IMG/VR virus record: IMGVR_UViG_3300035670_008640
Span: 1-46,619 of that record
Reading direction: 5' to 3' (one strand)
Source of the DNA: a virus
Length of the DNA stretch: 46,619 nucleotides
Below, in pieces: positions 1-9,341 of this stretch (the stretch's first letter is position 1; the number at the start of each line of letters is the position of its first letter). The position numbers and the translations under genes are program-made. The notes under the pieces were generated by a model. The model saw nothing but the letters and a program-made list of their open reading frames with translations. It was not told the origin of the DNA and did not search any database.

Positions 1-1183
1 TTGATAATTTATATGGGTCTGAATTAAAAGTTTCATATTGTACTATACCCGCAATATTAAAATTGAAATTACCGTTAGATGGTGGTGTGTTATATAATTG
101 ATTTACATAAAAATTCTGTATCTCTACGAACTCTTGTACTGTGTATGTTGCATTGGTTGTTATTGCCGAATACATATTATATGGTATTTCATATAATAGA
201 TTAATACATAAATTATCCGTAGTTGCGTTTCTAGTAGAAATATTTTTTCTTATACTGTCTAAATCAATACCTGTTGATTCTATACCAAACGGTTCACATA
301 AAAAATCTGAGTCATCATCGTCCTTAATTACGTTACAATATCTTTCATTTAATTTATATATAGTACTTGTTTCACCACTTAAAGCATAAGTACCAACAAA
401 ATTATTGGATTGAATTACCATACCACCGATAATACCGTCATCATTAAAAATCTCATAAGATATAAATTTTGACTTTTCTGTTCGAACCTTTTTTAAACCA
501 TCTTCACTATATACTATTTTATAATCACCCGAAACCCAATTGTTCTTTCTAAGATTTACTAATGTCATATCTCCCTTATAATCGGGCAAATTAATTTTTA
601 TAAATTCTAATTGATTTTCATATGCATCTGAAAATGGATTTTCAACATAATCAAATTGTGTCTTATTTGAATTTATTATATTTTTTGAACTAAATACATC
701 ATATGTTGGTGCAGTATCAATTGTATTTTTACTCAAAGACGATGGTGATAATTCATTTATATATTCCGCAGAACAAATTATATAATTTGTTTGAGTTGGT
801 ATTATACCTTCACCAAATGAAGACCAATACCCATTCGATATTAACCAACTATGAGCATCTAAACCTGTAACAAATTGAGTTTGACCAATTCTAGGTGGTA
901 TAGTATTAACTAAAGAAACAAAAGACTCTTCAGTTTTTTCTACAGATCCCCAAAATCCAACACATGCTGTAACACCATCTATAGGTGTTGGTTGACTGCA
1001 TGTTGAATCATGAAATGCTATTACATACATTTCGTCTAAATCTGGTGTTGACCACCACACGACATTTCCAGGTTTGGAGGAATAATCTTGATCTGTTGTT
1101 CCTATGGCCAATAAACCATATTGTGTTGTTCCTTCTATTGGAATTCCTGAATTATTGTACGATACCGCTAATGTTGAAGCCAT
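1..1183 (-). CDS. Virion surface/tail-appendage protein, 3' end cut by window edge
   Basis: An open frame of 394 codons runs from an ATG at 1183 off the left edge, so the C-terminus is missing. I do not recognise the family. The N-terminus (MASTLAVSYNNSGIP) is followed by a Gly/Ser/Thr/Asn-rich sequence with many aromatic residues and short beta-like stretches, typical of secreted or virion surface proteins. No signal peptide or membrane segment is visible. It has the same orientation as the Thr/Pro-rich and LamG-like genes just upstream, which suggests one appendage or neck-fibre gene group. A TATTTATT-type element lies 24 bases before the start. Confidence 0.7.
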   Translation of the reverse strand, partial: MASTLAVSYNNSGIPIEGTTQYGLLAIGTTDQDYSSKPGNVVWWSTPDLDEMYVIAFHDSTCSQPTPIDGVTACVGFWGSVEKTEESFVSLVNTIPPRIGQTQFVTGLDAHSWLISNGYWSSFGEGIIPTQTNYIICSAEYINELSPSSLSKNTIDTAPTYDVFSSKNIINSNKTQFDYVENPFSDAYENQLEFIKINLPDYKGDMTLVNLRKNNWVSGDYKIVYSEDGLKKVRTEKSKFISYEIFNDDGIIGGMVIQSNNFVGTYALSGETSTIYKLNERYCNVIKDDDDSDFLCEPFGIESTGIDLDSIRKNISTRNATTDNLCINLLYEIPYNMYSAITTNATYTVQEFVEIQNFYVNQLYNTPPSNGNFNFNIAGIVQYETFNSDPYKLS

Positions 1184-1207
1184 GACAAATTTTTAAAAGT
1201 ATTATTC

Positions 1208-1217
1208 AATAAATACT
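1208..1217 (-). promoter_or_regulatory. TATATTTATA-family element (AGTATTTATT)
   Basis: The sense-strand sequence AGTATTTATT lies 24 bases before the ATG at 1183. It is an imperfect member of the element found before many transcription units here. A promoter role is inferred. Confidence 0.3.
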
Positions 1218-1247
1218 TTCAGTTCTATTAAAATAATTTGTCATACA

Positions 1248-2756
1248 TTATAAAACATTAAACTTTACAAACACAGTTCTTATACCTGCAGATGTTACAC
1301 TTGGTGTTGGTGTTTTTGTCGCAGTAATGGTCGGTGTTGGTGTTCTTGTTGGTGTTAAATTTGGTGTTTTTGTCATTGTTGGTGTCACCGTATTTGTTGG
1401 AGTAACTGTTGGTGTTACAGTATTTGTCGGTGTTACAGTATTTGTTGGAGTTACCGTTGCCGTATTTGTCGGAGTTACTGTCGGTGTGGGTGTGTTGGTT
1501 GGTGTCGGTGTGGGTTCGATATATACCGAAGCAGATTTAAAATAAAATTCATTTTCTGAATTATCTAATCTAAATGCCTGATCTGGCCATGTAGTATAAA
1601 CACGATAATTACCCTCATTAAATGATTCACCATTATAATATATTAAACCAAATTCATATAATGATTGATTTAACGAAAATATATTTCCACCAAACTCAGA
1701 GGTTCCTAAATTTATTTCAGTAACTCTATTAAACTCACCACCCAAAGATTCTTGAGGGATAAAGAACGAATACCAAGCCTTTTCATTAACAGTTCCTATT
1801 GGTATGTGTATTTGTTCAAAATTAAATACATCATTACCCCATTGTGGTATTTGTAACTCATACCACAATAAACCTTCAATATCTCCGCTACCAAACGAAT
1901 TCATATATATACTTAAACTTTCTGTTGTCGTTGGCAGGAATGTATTATTAAATCCTCTAAAATCAGGGAAGGACACCCCGTTGTCTTCCAAATAGTTTGA
2001 CACCTCATCCCCTAAGCTTTGGGGTTCAATCAATAAATAAGCACTTAGATATGTGACAACACCACTTGGTGTTGGTGTCATCGTTGGAGTTACAGTTGGT
2101 GTTACTGTTTCTGTTGGGGTTACTGTTGGTGTGGTTGTTGGGGTAACTAACGGAGCCTTTGTAACTGATAGTGTGGTTCTTGGTGTTTGTGTTGGAGTTC
2201 TTGTAGGTGTTCTTGTTGGAGTTGGTGTTTTTGTTGATGTTGGCGTTTGTGTTGGAGTTCTTGTTGGTGTTCTTGTTGGAGTTACCGTTGGTGTTGGTGT
2301 GGGTGTTGAAGTTGATGTTGGTGTGGGAGTTGGAGTTGATGTTGGAGTTGATGTTGGGGTTTTTTTGGGTGTTTGTGTTGGGTCAATAAAATATAAAGAC
2401 TTGTCATCAACACAGCATAAATCAACAATGGAATGAGAATCAATAACATTTATTTTTAACACATCATTAAACGGAAGATTTATTTCACCTTGTTCATTTA
2501 TAATTTTAAACTCTCCAATATATTCGGATATTTTTTTTGTAAATTTCTTTGGTATTTTAAATTCTATAAAATTTCCATTTATTGTTGCGTCTTGGTCTAT
2601 AATTACATAAACTCCATTTTTGGAATTCTTTAAAGAAAATTTTACTTGAGATGTACTTAATAAATCATCATTAAGGTTAAAATCATGTCTACCTGATTTT
2701 ATAACCTCAATTTTTATAGATGGTAAGTTACTATTTTTTTTAATAAAAAATTCCAT
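1248..2756 (-). CDS. Virion protein with two mucin-like Thr/Pro repeat linkers
   Basis: The 502-residue protein is modular. Residues 1-125 form a beta-rich N-terminal domain. Residues 127-231 are a Thr-Pro repeat with Ser/Val/Arg substitutions. Residues 232-412 form a globular domain rich in aromatic residues and Gly. Residues 414-488 are a second Thr-Pro repeat, followed by a short hydrophobic tail (VFVKFNVL). Thr/Pro linkers of this kind hold folded modules apart in extended phage appendages and are chemically suited to O-glycosylation. The ATG directly abuts the stop of the LamG-like gene upstream, so the two are probably co-transcribed. Function beyond a fibre or appendage role is not known. 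Confidence 0.75.
   Translation of the reverse strand: MEFFIKKNSNLPSIKIEVIKSGRHDFNLNDDLLSTSQVKFSLKNSKNGVYVIIDQDATINGNFIEFKIPKKFTKKISEYIGEFKIINEQGEINLPFNDVLKINVIDSHSIVDLCCVDDKSLYFIDPTQTPKKTPTSTPTSTPTPTPTSTSTPTPTPTVTPTRTPTRTPTQTPTSTKTPTPTRTPTRTPTQTPRTTLSVTKAPLVTPTTTPTVTPTETVTPTVTPTMTPTPSGVVTYLSAYLLIEPQSLGDEVSNYLEDNGVSFPDFRGFNNTFLPTTTESLSIYMNSFGSGDIEGLLWYELQIPQWGNDVFNFEQIHIPIGTVNEKAWYSFFIPQESLGGEFNRVTEINLGTSEFGGNIFSLNQSLYEFGLIYYNGESFNEGNYRVYTTWPDQAFRLDNSENEFYFKSASVYIEPTPTPTNTPTPTVTPTNTATVTPTNTVTPTNTVTPTVTPTNTVTPTMTKTPNLTPTRTPTPTITATKTPTPSVTSAGIRTVFVKFNVL
1293..1517 (-). repeat. Thr/Pro-coding repeat, second linker
   Basis: A degenerate tandem repeat of Thr-Pro codons (residues 414-488) within the mucin-like protein. 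Units such as TPTNTV recur with varied codons, so the DNA repeat is imperfect. Confidence 0.85.
2064..2378 (-). repeat. Thr/Pro-coding repeat, first linker
   Basis: A degenerate tandem repeat coding residues 127-231 of the mucin-like protein, with alternating Thr-Pro and Arg, Ser or Val replacements (for example [12 protein letters not shown]). It is the longer of the two linkers. Confidence 0.85.
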
Positions 2757-4846
2757 TATTTAATAATTTCAAAATTAAAGTCACAGGTTATTTCACTTAT
2801 CACCGCGTCGAAAGAACAATCCACATCACAAAAACTGAAATCAAATTCACATAGGTCATTGGCCACCTCAAAATTAAAGTAACAACTTAATAGGCAGTTA
2901 TAACAGTTTGGACACCAGTAGTCGAATAAGTCAAATCTATTTTTTAACCTTCTAAAATTATGTTGAATTTGTGGAGAACTTAAAGGTTCGACATACATTC
3001 TAAATTGAGATATTCCACCCATAAATGTTCCCGCGAAGTTTGGTTCAAGTAAAATATTTGTTTTTAATTCAGATAAACTTGTTCCTGATAATGTTTCATT
3101 TGGCATCAATTCAGGGTCTTGCATATATGGACCGTCCAAATCGTCACAATTTTTAAATATCAAACTTTCCTTAAGTCCTTGTGTTCCACCACCAAAAGAG
3201 ATATTAAAAGGAACACCAATTTGTTTTTCTTTTTGTGTGTTTAATTCTCTTGGGATAATTTCTTCAAAATCTTCGATTATCATAAACAAATAACCATTGA
3301 CGTAGATTTTTAACTTCCCTAACCTTTTATTGTCATTACTCAACCATTTTTTATTGATGGTTGTGATATTTTGTTTTTCTTCTTTTTCTGAACCAATATG
3401 TGTGTGAGGTGGTTGTATTAAATTATATGATGAACCATTTATCGATGAAGGGTATAAAAATTGTCTAATATCCCCCAATCCACCCCAATTCAATAAGTCA
3501 CACTCTTCAAGAGTTTTGTATCTCTCAAAAACCGTGCTTATCATAACCCATCTCTCTTCTGTATTTGCAGTTTGACATAATATATTTTCATATCCACAAA
3601 CATCGTATATCCCCCTCGATGAACATATTTCATTTATTGTATAACCCGAACAATATTGTGTATCCGTTTTTTCACATGTTACCGTTGTTGTGCAGTCTCC
3701 TGTCATCTTTACATATTTAACACATATCTTTGGATTTTTCGGGTCACCCTCAAATCGTATGGACATTGCATTTGAAACCACGTCCATTGCCGGATCCACT
3801 GGTGGGTTTTCTATATCTTCTGTATATGACCCACAACGACTAATTTGATGTTCTTGAGTGGTTGCCGATGTTGGGTAAATGCTAAAACAATTCGATATGG
3901 TAATTCCTGTATCTGAACACGCACAAGTATTTAAACACTCAAGTTCTGAAGTGACTCGTTCATATGTAAACGTGGTTGCCGATGCTGCAGAAAATGAAAA
4001 ATCAAAAACACATAAATCACATCTGTTTACAGGTAAATTGGCAACATCATCTTGGTTACCTTTTGCGTGGTGATAAAATTTATTCTCAGACCTCGTTCCA
4101 AAATAAAAGAAGGTACCTGAATTATTTGGGTAGATATCATTTAAATAACTTTGACCTGGAGTACAAGTAAACTCATCTCTCTGTCTTGGTTTTAACATCA
4201 TCTCTGCTGTCCAACCCTTATTTACCCTTTCAGGAAACACCTCATAATCATATCCGTATAATTTATAAAATCCTTGGTAAAAACCACCATATAGTTCATG
4301 ATACCATCCGGCTTTGTTATCTTCTTTTGAAACCATATTATATGCTATAGGTGTATTTCCTGAAAACCTTTCGTTGGGGTTTTGTGCGAATGTACCAACC
4401 GAATGCATTTTGAATCTCCTATCGTAGTGATGGGGTTCGTACATATAATTGTCATTTAAACCCATTGTAAATGTCAGGGTTTGTCCCGACATTTTTTGAT
4501 ATAATCCAGTATCAATACCGGTTAAACCAACGTCACAAATCGTTTTTTCTTCCTCACAAGACAAATCTAAATTTTTTGGATTGTAGTAGTTTTTGGATAT
4601 AACATTATTTTTTGGATTTTTTAAACCAAAATATAATTTTCTTTTCTCATTACTTAATGCAGAGTTTAAATCAATATTTATTGGTAATCTATTACCATCA
4701 TTTTCTGCTATTAATTTTTTAGAGAAAACAACCTCTTCGTCGTAATCTTTTTCATCAGACACTAGCGTTAAATCAAAATAATCCTGATTACTTAAATTAA
4801 TTTTATACCTATTGAAAAAATAATTTTTTGTGTTCTGACCGAGCAT
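2756..4846 (-). CDS. Large virion surface protein with LamG-like C-terminal region
   Basis: The 696-residue protein has a central and C-terminal region (about 440-640) resembling a LamG/concanavalin-like sandwich. It shows the usual sequence of a strand with [11 protein letters not shown], a Gly-rich turn (SFGGGTQG), and a closing [20 protein letters not shown] segment. These domains usually bind glycans or form fibre modules. The protein is unusually Cys-rich, with clusters near residues 280-420. Its tail holds [11 protein letters not shown] and repeated C-x-F-x-F strings. It starts a minus-strand unit of at least three appendage genes and is divergent from the gene at 4904. Start at 4846 is the first ATG. 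Confidence 0.7.
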   Translation of the reverse strand: MLGQNTKNYFFNRYKINLSNQDYFDLTLVSDEKDYDEEVVFSKKLIAENDGNRLPINIDLNSALSNEKRKLYFGLKNPKNNVISKNYYNPKNLDLSCEEEKTICDVGLTGIDTGLYQKMSGQTLTFTMGLNDNYMYEPHHYDRRFKMHSVGTFAQNPNERFSGNTPIAYNMVSKEDNKAGWYHELYGGFYQGFYKLYGYDYEVFPERVNKGWTAEMMLKPRQRDEFTCTPGQSYLNDIYPNNSGTFFYFGTRSENKFYHHAKGNQDDVANLPVNRCDLCVFDFSFSAASATTFTYERVTSELECLNTCACSDTGITISNCFSIYPTSATTQEHQISRCGSYTEDIENPPVDPAMDVVSNAMSIRFEGDPKNPKICVKYVKMTGDCTTTVTCEKTDTQYCSGYTINEICSSRGIYDVCGYENILCQTANTEERWVMISTVFERYKTLEECDLLNWGGLGDIRQFLYPSSINGSSYNLIQPPHTHIGSEKEEKQNITTINKKWLSNDNKRLGKLKIYVNGYLFMIIEDFEEIIPRELNTQKEKQIGVPFNISFGGGTQGLKESLIFKNCDDLDGPYMQDPELMPNETLSGTSLSELKTNILLEPNFAGTFMGGISQFRMYVEPLSSPQIQHNFRRLKNRFDLFDYWCPNCYNCLLSCYFNFEVANDLCEFDFSFCDVDCSFDAVISEITCDFNFEIIK

Positions 4847-4860
4847 AAATCTTTTTTTAA

Positions 4861-4870
4861 GATAAATAGT
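4861..4870 (-). promoter_or_regulatory. TATATTTATA-family element (ACTATTTATC)
   Basis: Sense-strand ACTATTTATC lies 14 bases before the start of the LamG-like gene. It is an imperfect match to the recurrent element and lies in the divergent region shared with the gene at 4904. Confidence 0.35.
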
Positions 4871-4879
4871 TTATTGATT

Positions 4880-4888
4880 GTATTTATA
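4880..4888 (+). promoter_or_regulatory. TATATTTATA-family element (GTATTTATA)
   Basis: GTATTTATA ends 15 bases before the ATG at 4904, followed by an A-rich stretch as at other copies. It is the likely promoter of the long plus-strand gene series. Confidence 0.4.
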
Positions 4889-4903
4889 GAAAAAAAGTCA
4901 ACT

Positions 4904-5659
4904 ATGAAATCACATCTTTATAAGAATAAAGAAGAAGCAAAAGAGGCTGCTAAGCAATTGGGTTGTGAAGGATATCACAAATCAAAAAGAAATACATACA
5001 AACCATGCCGTAGTAACGAAGAGTTGCTCGAAACTGAAAATAATGGTGATAATAAAGTTGAATTGGAAGAACTTGTTGATTTTGATGGAACGTTAAATAG
5101 TTCAAAAATTCCATTTTTAAATCCTGCAACAACTGCACCGGGTTGGAGTACAATGGATAAAAGAGTTGCTTCAGGTCATCAAACACAAGACCCTTTAACA
5201 AGAGGATATAGAGTTTATTATGGAGAATCTGTTGTTAGAGAAGAAGATATGTCAGGCGCTTTTGGGTATGATGAAACGGAAAATATGGACGGTGAAGAAA
5301 CCGTAGAATATTTCGTTAAAAAACTCGGATTTGATAAAGAAAATGCTAAAGAGAGAACCGAAGAGTTAGGAAAAGACCCTGAAGGTAAACTTGATGAAAA
5401 ATCTCGTTTTAAAAATAAAAAAGGATTTGTAGGTAAATTGAGATTAAAAGAAAAAAAATATTTTACAAAAGAAGAGATTATGAAGATGTCTGAAGAATTG
5501 GTTTTTGACAAATCTGATGACAACGAAATAAGACCTAAAGATTCTTATGAGGAAGAGATATCACCCGTATTGTTGAGAAACTTAACCGCCTTAAAAAACA
5601 TGGCCAACGCTGAAGGTATATCAATTCCAAAATTAATTGATTTAATTAAAAAATCATGA
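4904..5659 (+). CDS. Hypothetical virion-type protein with Cys/His N-terminal motif
   Basis: I chose ATG 4904 over an upstream TTG at 4874 because the start then follows the putative promoter and gives MKSHLYKNKEEAKEAAKQLG. The 251-residue product has an N-terminal motif with C21, H25 and C35 (GCEGYH...YKPC). Similar short motifs occur in other phage virion proteins, and it may bind a metal or form a small fold. The rest is charged and largely helical, with a DUF-like segment (EEIMKMSEELVFDK) and a C-terminal helix (ISIPKLIDLIKKS). Its stop overlaps the next start (ATGA), so the genes are translationally coupled. Function is not recognised. Confidence 0.75.
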   Translation: MKSHLYKNKEEAKEAAKQLGCEGYHKSKRNTYKPCRSNEELLETENNGDNKVELEELVDFDGTLNSSKIPFLNPATTAPGWSTMDKRVASGHQTQDPLTRGYRVYYGESVVREEDMSGAFGYDETENMDGEETVEYFVKKLGFDKENAKERTEELGKDPEGKLDEKSRFKNKKGFVGKLRLKEKKYFTKEEIMKMSEELVFDKSDDNEIRPKDSYEEEISPVLLRNLTALKNMANAEGISIPKLIDLIKKS

Positions 5660-6120
5660 ATAGTTCTTTGTATGATAGAAAAGCAAAATTACCCGACACA
5701 CTAAAAGACCATTTATCAAAAAGTTTTGAGATGGTTGAAAGTGATGCAAATACTGAAGGACACAATAGAAATAAAGAAATCAGAGAATCAGGAATTTTGA
5801 CTTATCAACAAATTAAAAGAATTAAAAATTGGTTTGATGGTTATGATGGTGACGGAAAAGATGCTCCATTTATTCTTAATGGTGGAGAAAGAATGAAAAC
5901 ATGGTGTGACCACGTATTGAATCATTGGAGAGGATCCTTAGAATCGGGAAAAAAGATAAAATCAGATACAGGTATGTCAAATCAATATATAGATGACCAC
6001 CAAAAAGATGGGATAGTTCTAAATCCAAATGACAAACATGAATCAGGTTCTAGTAAGTTCGATACTGCAGTCAATGAGGAAATACAAAGAATAAATAAAT
6101 TATTTAAAAAATTAAAATAA
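5656..6120 (+). CDS. Conserved-type phage protein of unknown function
   Basis: A 154-residue hydrophilic protein whose ATG overlaps the previous stop by four bases. Visible features are a helical N-terminus, an INWFDGYDGDGKDAPF-like acidic turn (residues near 55-70), and a Trp/His segment WCDHVLNHWRGSLESGKK (near 90-107). The organisation resembles small phage virion proteins that contain a conserved WF-D...GG-W...L core. No signal peptide or membrane segment. It lies in a run of short genes leading to the glycosyltransferase block. Function is unknown. Confidence 0.75.
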   Translation: MNSSLYDRKAKLPDTLKDHLSKSFEMVESDANTEGHNRNKEIRESGILTYQQIKRIKNWFDGYDGDGKDAPFILNGGERMKTWCDHVLNHWRGSLESGKKIKSDTGMSNQYIDDHQKDGIVLNPNDKHESGSSKFDTAVNEEIQRINKLFKKLK

Positions 6121-6121
6121 A

Positions 6122-6421
6122 ATGGCAACACAAAACGATAGATTGGTTTTTGACCAACCAAATAATCAGTTGTCGGCTATAGCTGATGCTGAAAGAGCGA
6201 AATTATTCCCAAAAAACGATTTTTCACCAAAATCAGATAAATATTCATCAGTTCACCCTGATGCTCTTGCCGATGGTGACAATATTGGAAGAGGTACTGG
6301 AAAATTCTTGGATATTTATAACACAAACGCTGGAACAAAAACAGATATTGTTGAAAGAGTTGAGGATATTAAAATAAATAAGTACAACTCAAATAATCCA
6401 TATTATAACGTAACAGTTTAA
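6122..6421 (+). CDS. Small hypothetical phage protein
   Basis: A 99-residue protein starting one base after the previous stop. It is rich in Asp, Asn and Pro, with little predicted hydrophobic core (for example VHPDALADGDNIGRGTGKFLDIYN), and ends in YYNVTV. Composition suggests an extended virion-associated or linker protein rather than an enzyme. No SD sequence precedes the ATG. Family not recognised. Confidence 0.7.
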   Translation: MATQNDRLVFDQPNNQLSAIADAERAKLFPKNDFSPKSDKYSSVHPDALADGDNIGRGTGKFLDIYNTNAGTKTDIVERVEDIKINKYNSNNPYYNVTV

Positions 6422-6425
6422 ACAT

Positions 6426-6806
6426 ATGAAATTAGTCAACACATTTAAATCATTATTATTAGAAATAGCCAATCTCGATGACATTCAAAAGTCAATTCGA
6501 GAAAAAACGGTTGTTACTATATATTATGATGGTGATATTCCAGGTGGTAAAGGATATAGAAGAATAGAACCCGTATGTGTTGGATATAGTAAAGCAAATA
6601 ATTTAGTATTAAGAGCTTGGGATTTAGATGGTGCCTCACACACTAACACAACAGGAGAACAACCATTACCCGGTTGGAGATTATTCAGAGTAGACAAAAT
6701 ATTTACTTATCAACCGACCAATGATAATTTTACAGAAGTAAGGGATGGTTATAACCCTAATGGAGATAAAGGAATGACAAAAGTCATAATAAACGCAGTA
6801 TACTAA
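6426..6806 (+). CDS. WYL-domain-like small protein
   Basis: The 126-residue protein matches the pattern of a WYL domain. An early strand VVTIYYDG (29-36) precedes the basic strand YRRIEPV (44-50), then NLVLRAWDL (59-67) sits where WYL proteins have their name-giving motif, and RLFRVDKI (85-92) is the usual closing strand and helix. WYL domains are SH3-like folds that sense nucleic acid or nucleotides in bacterial regulators. Here there is no DNA-binding helix-turn-helix, only a short amphipathic N-terminal helix (MKLVNTFKSLLLEI). Stand-alone versions occur in phages, with unproven roles. The position among virion-type genes suggests a structural or injected protein, but this is inference. Confidence 0.6.
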   Translation: MKLVNTFKSLLLEIANLDDIQKSIREKTVVTIYYDGDIPGGKGYRRIEPVCVGYSKANNLVLRAWDLDGASHTNTTGEQPLPGWRLFRVDKIFTYQPTNDNFTEVRDGYNPNGDKGMTKVIINAVY

Positions 6807-6825
6807 GATAATTAAAATACAAATT

Positions 6826-7380
6826 ATGCACGATTTAATGAACAAGTTAGCATTATCTAAAAAGATAATGGACAAACACAACGAACTTCCTAGAAACAAT
6901 TCATTAGGGATGGAGGTAAATGAAAATACTAACAGAACATATAATATTCCTGAAAATATTACTGATGATTTTGAAGAAATGAATTATACAAAAGATTTTA
7001 ATTCATCTCGACCGATAAATGAGGAGGCGGTAATGAAATCAAAATTACCTGAGGAGATAAAAAGACTTATGATTGAGAATCCAATATCAAAACCTGAAGT
7101 TTCAGGTCCTGTATTATCTGATAAATTAATTGCAGGAGCAACTAGATTAATGGGTAACACACAAAAAAAGGAAAATACCAAAAAAGAATATGTCAATGAA
7201 GATTTAAAAAGTACTATTAAATCGATTGTTGAAGAAAGTATACGAGATATTGTTAGAGAAGAATTACGTAACTTTAATCAGTTAAATGAATCCTCACAAA
7301 AAACAAATGAAGCCATAAGTATACGAGTGGGTAAACATATTTTTGAAGGTAAAATATCAAAAGTAAAAAAGATAGACTAA
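6826..7380 (+). CDS. Hypothetical phage protein with amphipathic helix region
   Basis: A 184-residue hydrophilic protein. The first half is disordered-looking and Asn/Glu-rich. A helix around residues 60-75 (LPEEIKRLMIENP) is followed by a strongly amphipathic one (LKSTIKSIVEESIRDIVREEL, about 125-146), then LNESS. The tail is a small basic beta segment (ISIRVGKHIFEGKISKVKK). A comparable C-terminal beta segment ends the 496-residue protein at 42934. A conserved-looking TGARLMG-type turn (AGATRLMG) sits near residue 105. Probably virion-associated; the function is not recognised. Confidence 0.7.
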   Translation: MHDLMNKLALSKKIMDKHNELPRNNSLGMEVNENTNRTYNIPENITDDFEEMNYTKDFNSSRPINEEAVMKSKLPEEIKRLMIENPISKPEVSGPVLSDKLIAGATRLMGNTQKKENTKKEYVNEDLKSTIKSIVEESIRDIVREELRNFNQLNESSQKTNEAISIRVGKHIFEGKISKVKKID

Positions 7381-7431
7381 AAAACTTTTCTTATTTGTTG
7401 TGTTTTGTTATACTTTATTAAAATAATAAGT

Positions 7432-8640
7432 ATGGCAAAATTAAGAGTTTTAGTATTACCATCAGACAAGACAGGTGTTGGTAAATTTAGGTCGGTAGAC
7501 CCACACATATATCTACAAAAATATTATCCCGAAGATTTTCATGTGGATATTGATTATGAACCAAAATATAACGATGAAAACTATTGGAAAAGCTATGATA
7601 TAGTTCACTTCCATCGTTCTATTACCCATAACTATGAAATTTCAGAACAAGTTATTCGTAAATTAAATGAGTGGGGTATCATCACAATTTGTGATGTTGA
7701 CGATTATTGGAATCCAGGTAAAGAACATCCTGCACATAATTTAATCGTCATGAATAAAATTGATGAAAAGATTAGATTAAATCTAAAACTCGCGAAGTAT
7801 GTTACCACAACAACACCTCATTTCGCACAAGAGATAAAAAAAATCAATAAAAATGTTTTTGTTATTCCAAACGGAATAGATCCAGAAGAAGAACAATACT
7901 CACAAAAGACAGAAAAATCCGATAAGGTTCGTTTTGGATGGTTAGGTGGGTCGTCTCACTTGTATGATATTATGCTTCTTGAAGGTACGATATCAAAACT
8001 ACATGAAGAAATTAATAATTTCCAATTCTATTTGTGTGGTTTTGACACCAGAGGAAGTGTTACCGAAATTGACCCTAAAACCAAAAATACAAAGAAAAGA
8101 GACATCTTACCTGAAGAGACCGTATGGGTTAAATATGAAAAAATATTAACCGAAAACTATAAGTACGTAGATAAAAAACAATTAGAGTTTTTACAAAAAT
8201 ACACTCCCGAAGATTATGAAGATAGTGGTGTTTTTTATCATAGAGTTTGGACCGAACCAATAAATAGTTATGGTAAAAACTATACAAAATTTGATGTTTC
8301 TTTAGCACCTCTTAAAGATACCATGTTTAATCGGATGAAGTCACAGTTGAAGGTGATTGAAGCGGGATTTTACAAAAAAGCACTTATCGCAACTGAAATA
8401 GAACCATACACTATCGACTTGACACATTCACTCGATAATGGTAATTTTACTGATGGTAATGCTCTTATAGTCAGAAACGGAAGAAACAAATCCGATTGGA
8501 GTAAGTATATGAAGAAACTGATTCAAAACCCGTCATGGGTTGAGGATTTGGGTGAAAGACTATATGAAACTGTAAACGGAAAATATGACCTTAAGAGTTT
8601 ATCTAAATTAAGATCTGACATATACAAAAACTTAAAATAA
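7432..8640 (+). CDS. GT-B glycosyltransferase, family 4-like
   Basis: The 402-residue protein starts at ATG 7432 (a longer frame from 7405 uses a non-ATG start and adds a hydrophobic nonsense leader). The GT-B fold is indicated by an N-terminal Rossmann strand (LRVLVLPSDKTGVGKFRS), then VPNGID-like FVIPNGIDPEE in the interdomain region. A second Rossmann strand follows (VRFGWLGGSSHLYD), then the acidic C-terminal stretch AGFYKKALIATEIEPY, where family 4 enzymes bind the nucleotide sugar. It would transfer a sugar from an activated donor in the cytoplasm; donor and acceptor cannot be told. It is immediately followed by the exonuclease gene (TAATG overlap). Confidence 0.8.
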   Translation: MAKLRVLVLPSDKTGVGKFRSVDPHIYLQKYYPEDFHVDIDYEPKYNDENYWKSYDIVHFHRSITHNYEISEQVIRKLNEWGIITICDVDDYWNPGKEHPAHNLIVMNKIDEKIRLNLKLAKYVTTTTPHFAQEIKKINKNVFVIPNGIDPEEEQYSQKTEKSDKVRFGWLGGSSHLYDIMLLEGTISKLHEEINNFQFYLCGFDTRGSVTEIDPKTKNTKKRDILPEETVWVKYEKILTENYKYVDKKQLEFLQKYTPEDYEDSGVFYHRVWTEPINSYGKNYTKFDVSLAPLKDTMFNRMKSQLKVIEAGFYKKALIATEIEPYTIDLTHSLDNGNFTDGNALIVRNGRNKSDWSKYMKKLIQNPSWVEDLGERLYETVNGKYDLKSLSKLRSDIYKNLK

Positions 8641-9341
8641 TGTTTGACATTTCAATCAATAAACTTCTATTTTTTGACCTCGAAACCGCAGGGGTAGAAA
8701 AAGATTATACAACACTTTTAGAGAAAGACCCTGAGTTGGCTAGACTTTTTGAAAGCTATCGTAATTGGTTTGAAAAAAGATACCCTGAGGATGAAGATAA
8801 ATCTTTAGATGAAATTTTTGTAAATCATGCCGCTTTAGTTTCTGATTTTGCTAAAATTGTTGTGGCAACATTTGCCTTTATCACACCCGATAATAAGGTA
8901 CACGTAACCACATTTGCTGACAAAGAGGAAAAAAACATTCTATTGGAAGTAAAAAATCTTTTGAATAAAGTTGAAAAGTTAAATTTTCACCTATGTGGAC
9001 ACAATATCAAAGGATTTGATTTACCGATGTTGTCAAAAAGATTTATAGTTAATGGAATGAAACCACCAAATATTTTACCAAAATTAGGTACAAAACCGTG
9101 GGAATTAAAAGCAATTGACACCAAAGAATTTTGGCAGTTTGGTTCATTCAACTCACCCGCATCTTTGGATTTAATGTGTGTTACCTTGGGAGTTGAAAGT
9201 CCAAAAACAGGTGAGATTTCAGGTAATTTAGTACATGAATACTTTTGGGAAAAAGATAAATTGGAAACAATATCAAAATATTGTGAAAGAGATGTTAATG
9301 TTTTGGTTGAATTAATAAAAAAATTATACGAATTAAAATGA
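8640..9341 (+). CDS. DEDD-family 3'-5' exonuclease (PolB exonuclease-like)
   Basis: All three exonuclease motifs are present in the 233-residue protein: Exo I FDLET (D13, E15), Exo II NIKGFDLP (D127) and Exo III YCERDV (Y214, D218). The three-aspartate/one-glutamate site binds two metal ions and removes nucleotides from 3' ends. The form LCGHNIKGFD is typical of the stand-alone PolB-type exonuclease domain rather than DnaQ with HxxxD. The ATG overlaps the preceding stop by one base, and the gene overlaps dUTPase by four. A role in phage DNA replication, repair or recombination is likely; exact substrate unknown. Confidence 0.85.
   Translation: MFDISINKLLFFDLETAGVEKDYTTLLEKDPELARLFESYRNWFEKRYPEDEDKSLDEIFVNHAALVSDFAKIVVATFAFITPDNKVHVTTFADKEEKNILLEVKNLLNKVEKLNFHLCGHNIKGFDLPMLSKRFIVNGMKPPNILPKLGTKPWELKAIDTKEFWQFGSFNSPASLDLMCVTLGVESPKTGEISGNLVHEYFWEKDKLETISKYCERDVNVLVELIKKLYELK

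Noticed and set aside
141-1185. Short plus-strand frames in the first 1.2 kb
   Set aside because: They lie opposite a continuous minus-strand frame that runs off the left edge.
1327-1545. Plus-strand frame of Val-Gly repeats
   Set aside because: Antisense shadow of the Thr/Pro repeat; the minus-strand gene explains it.
2053-2436. Plus-strand frame of Val-Gly repeats, second
   Set aside because: Antisense shadow of the first Thr/Pro linker.
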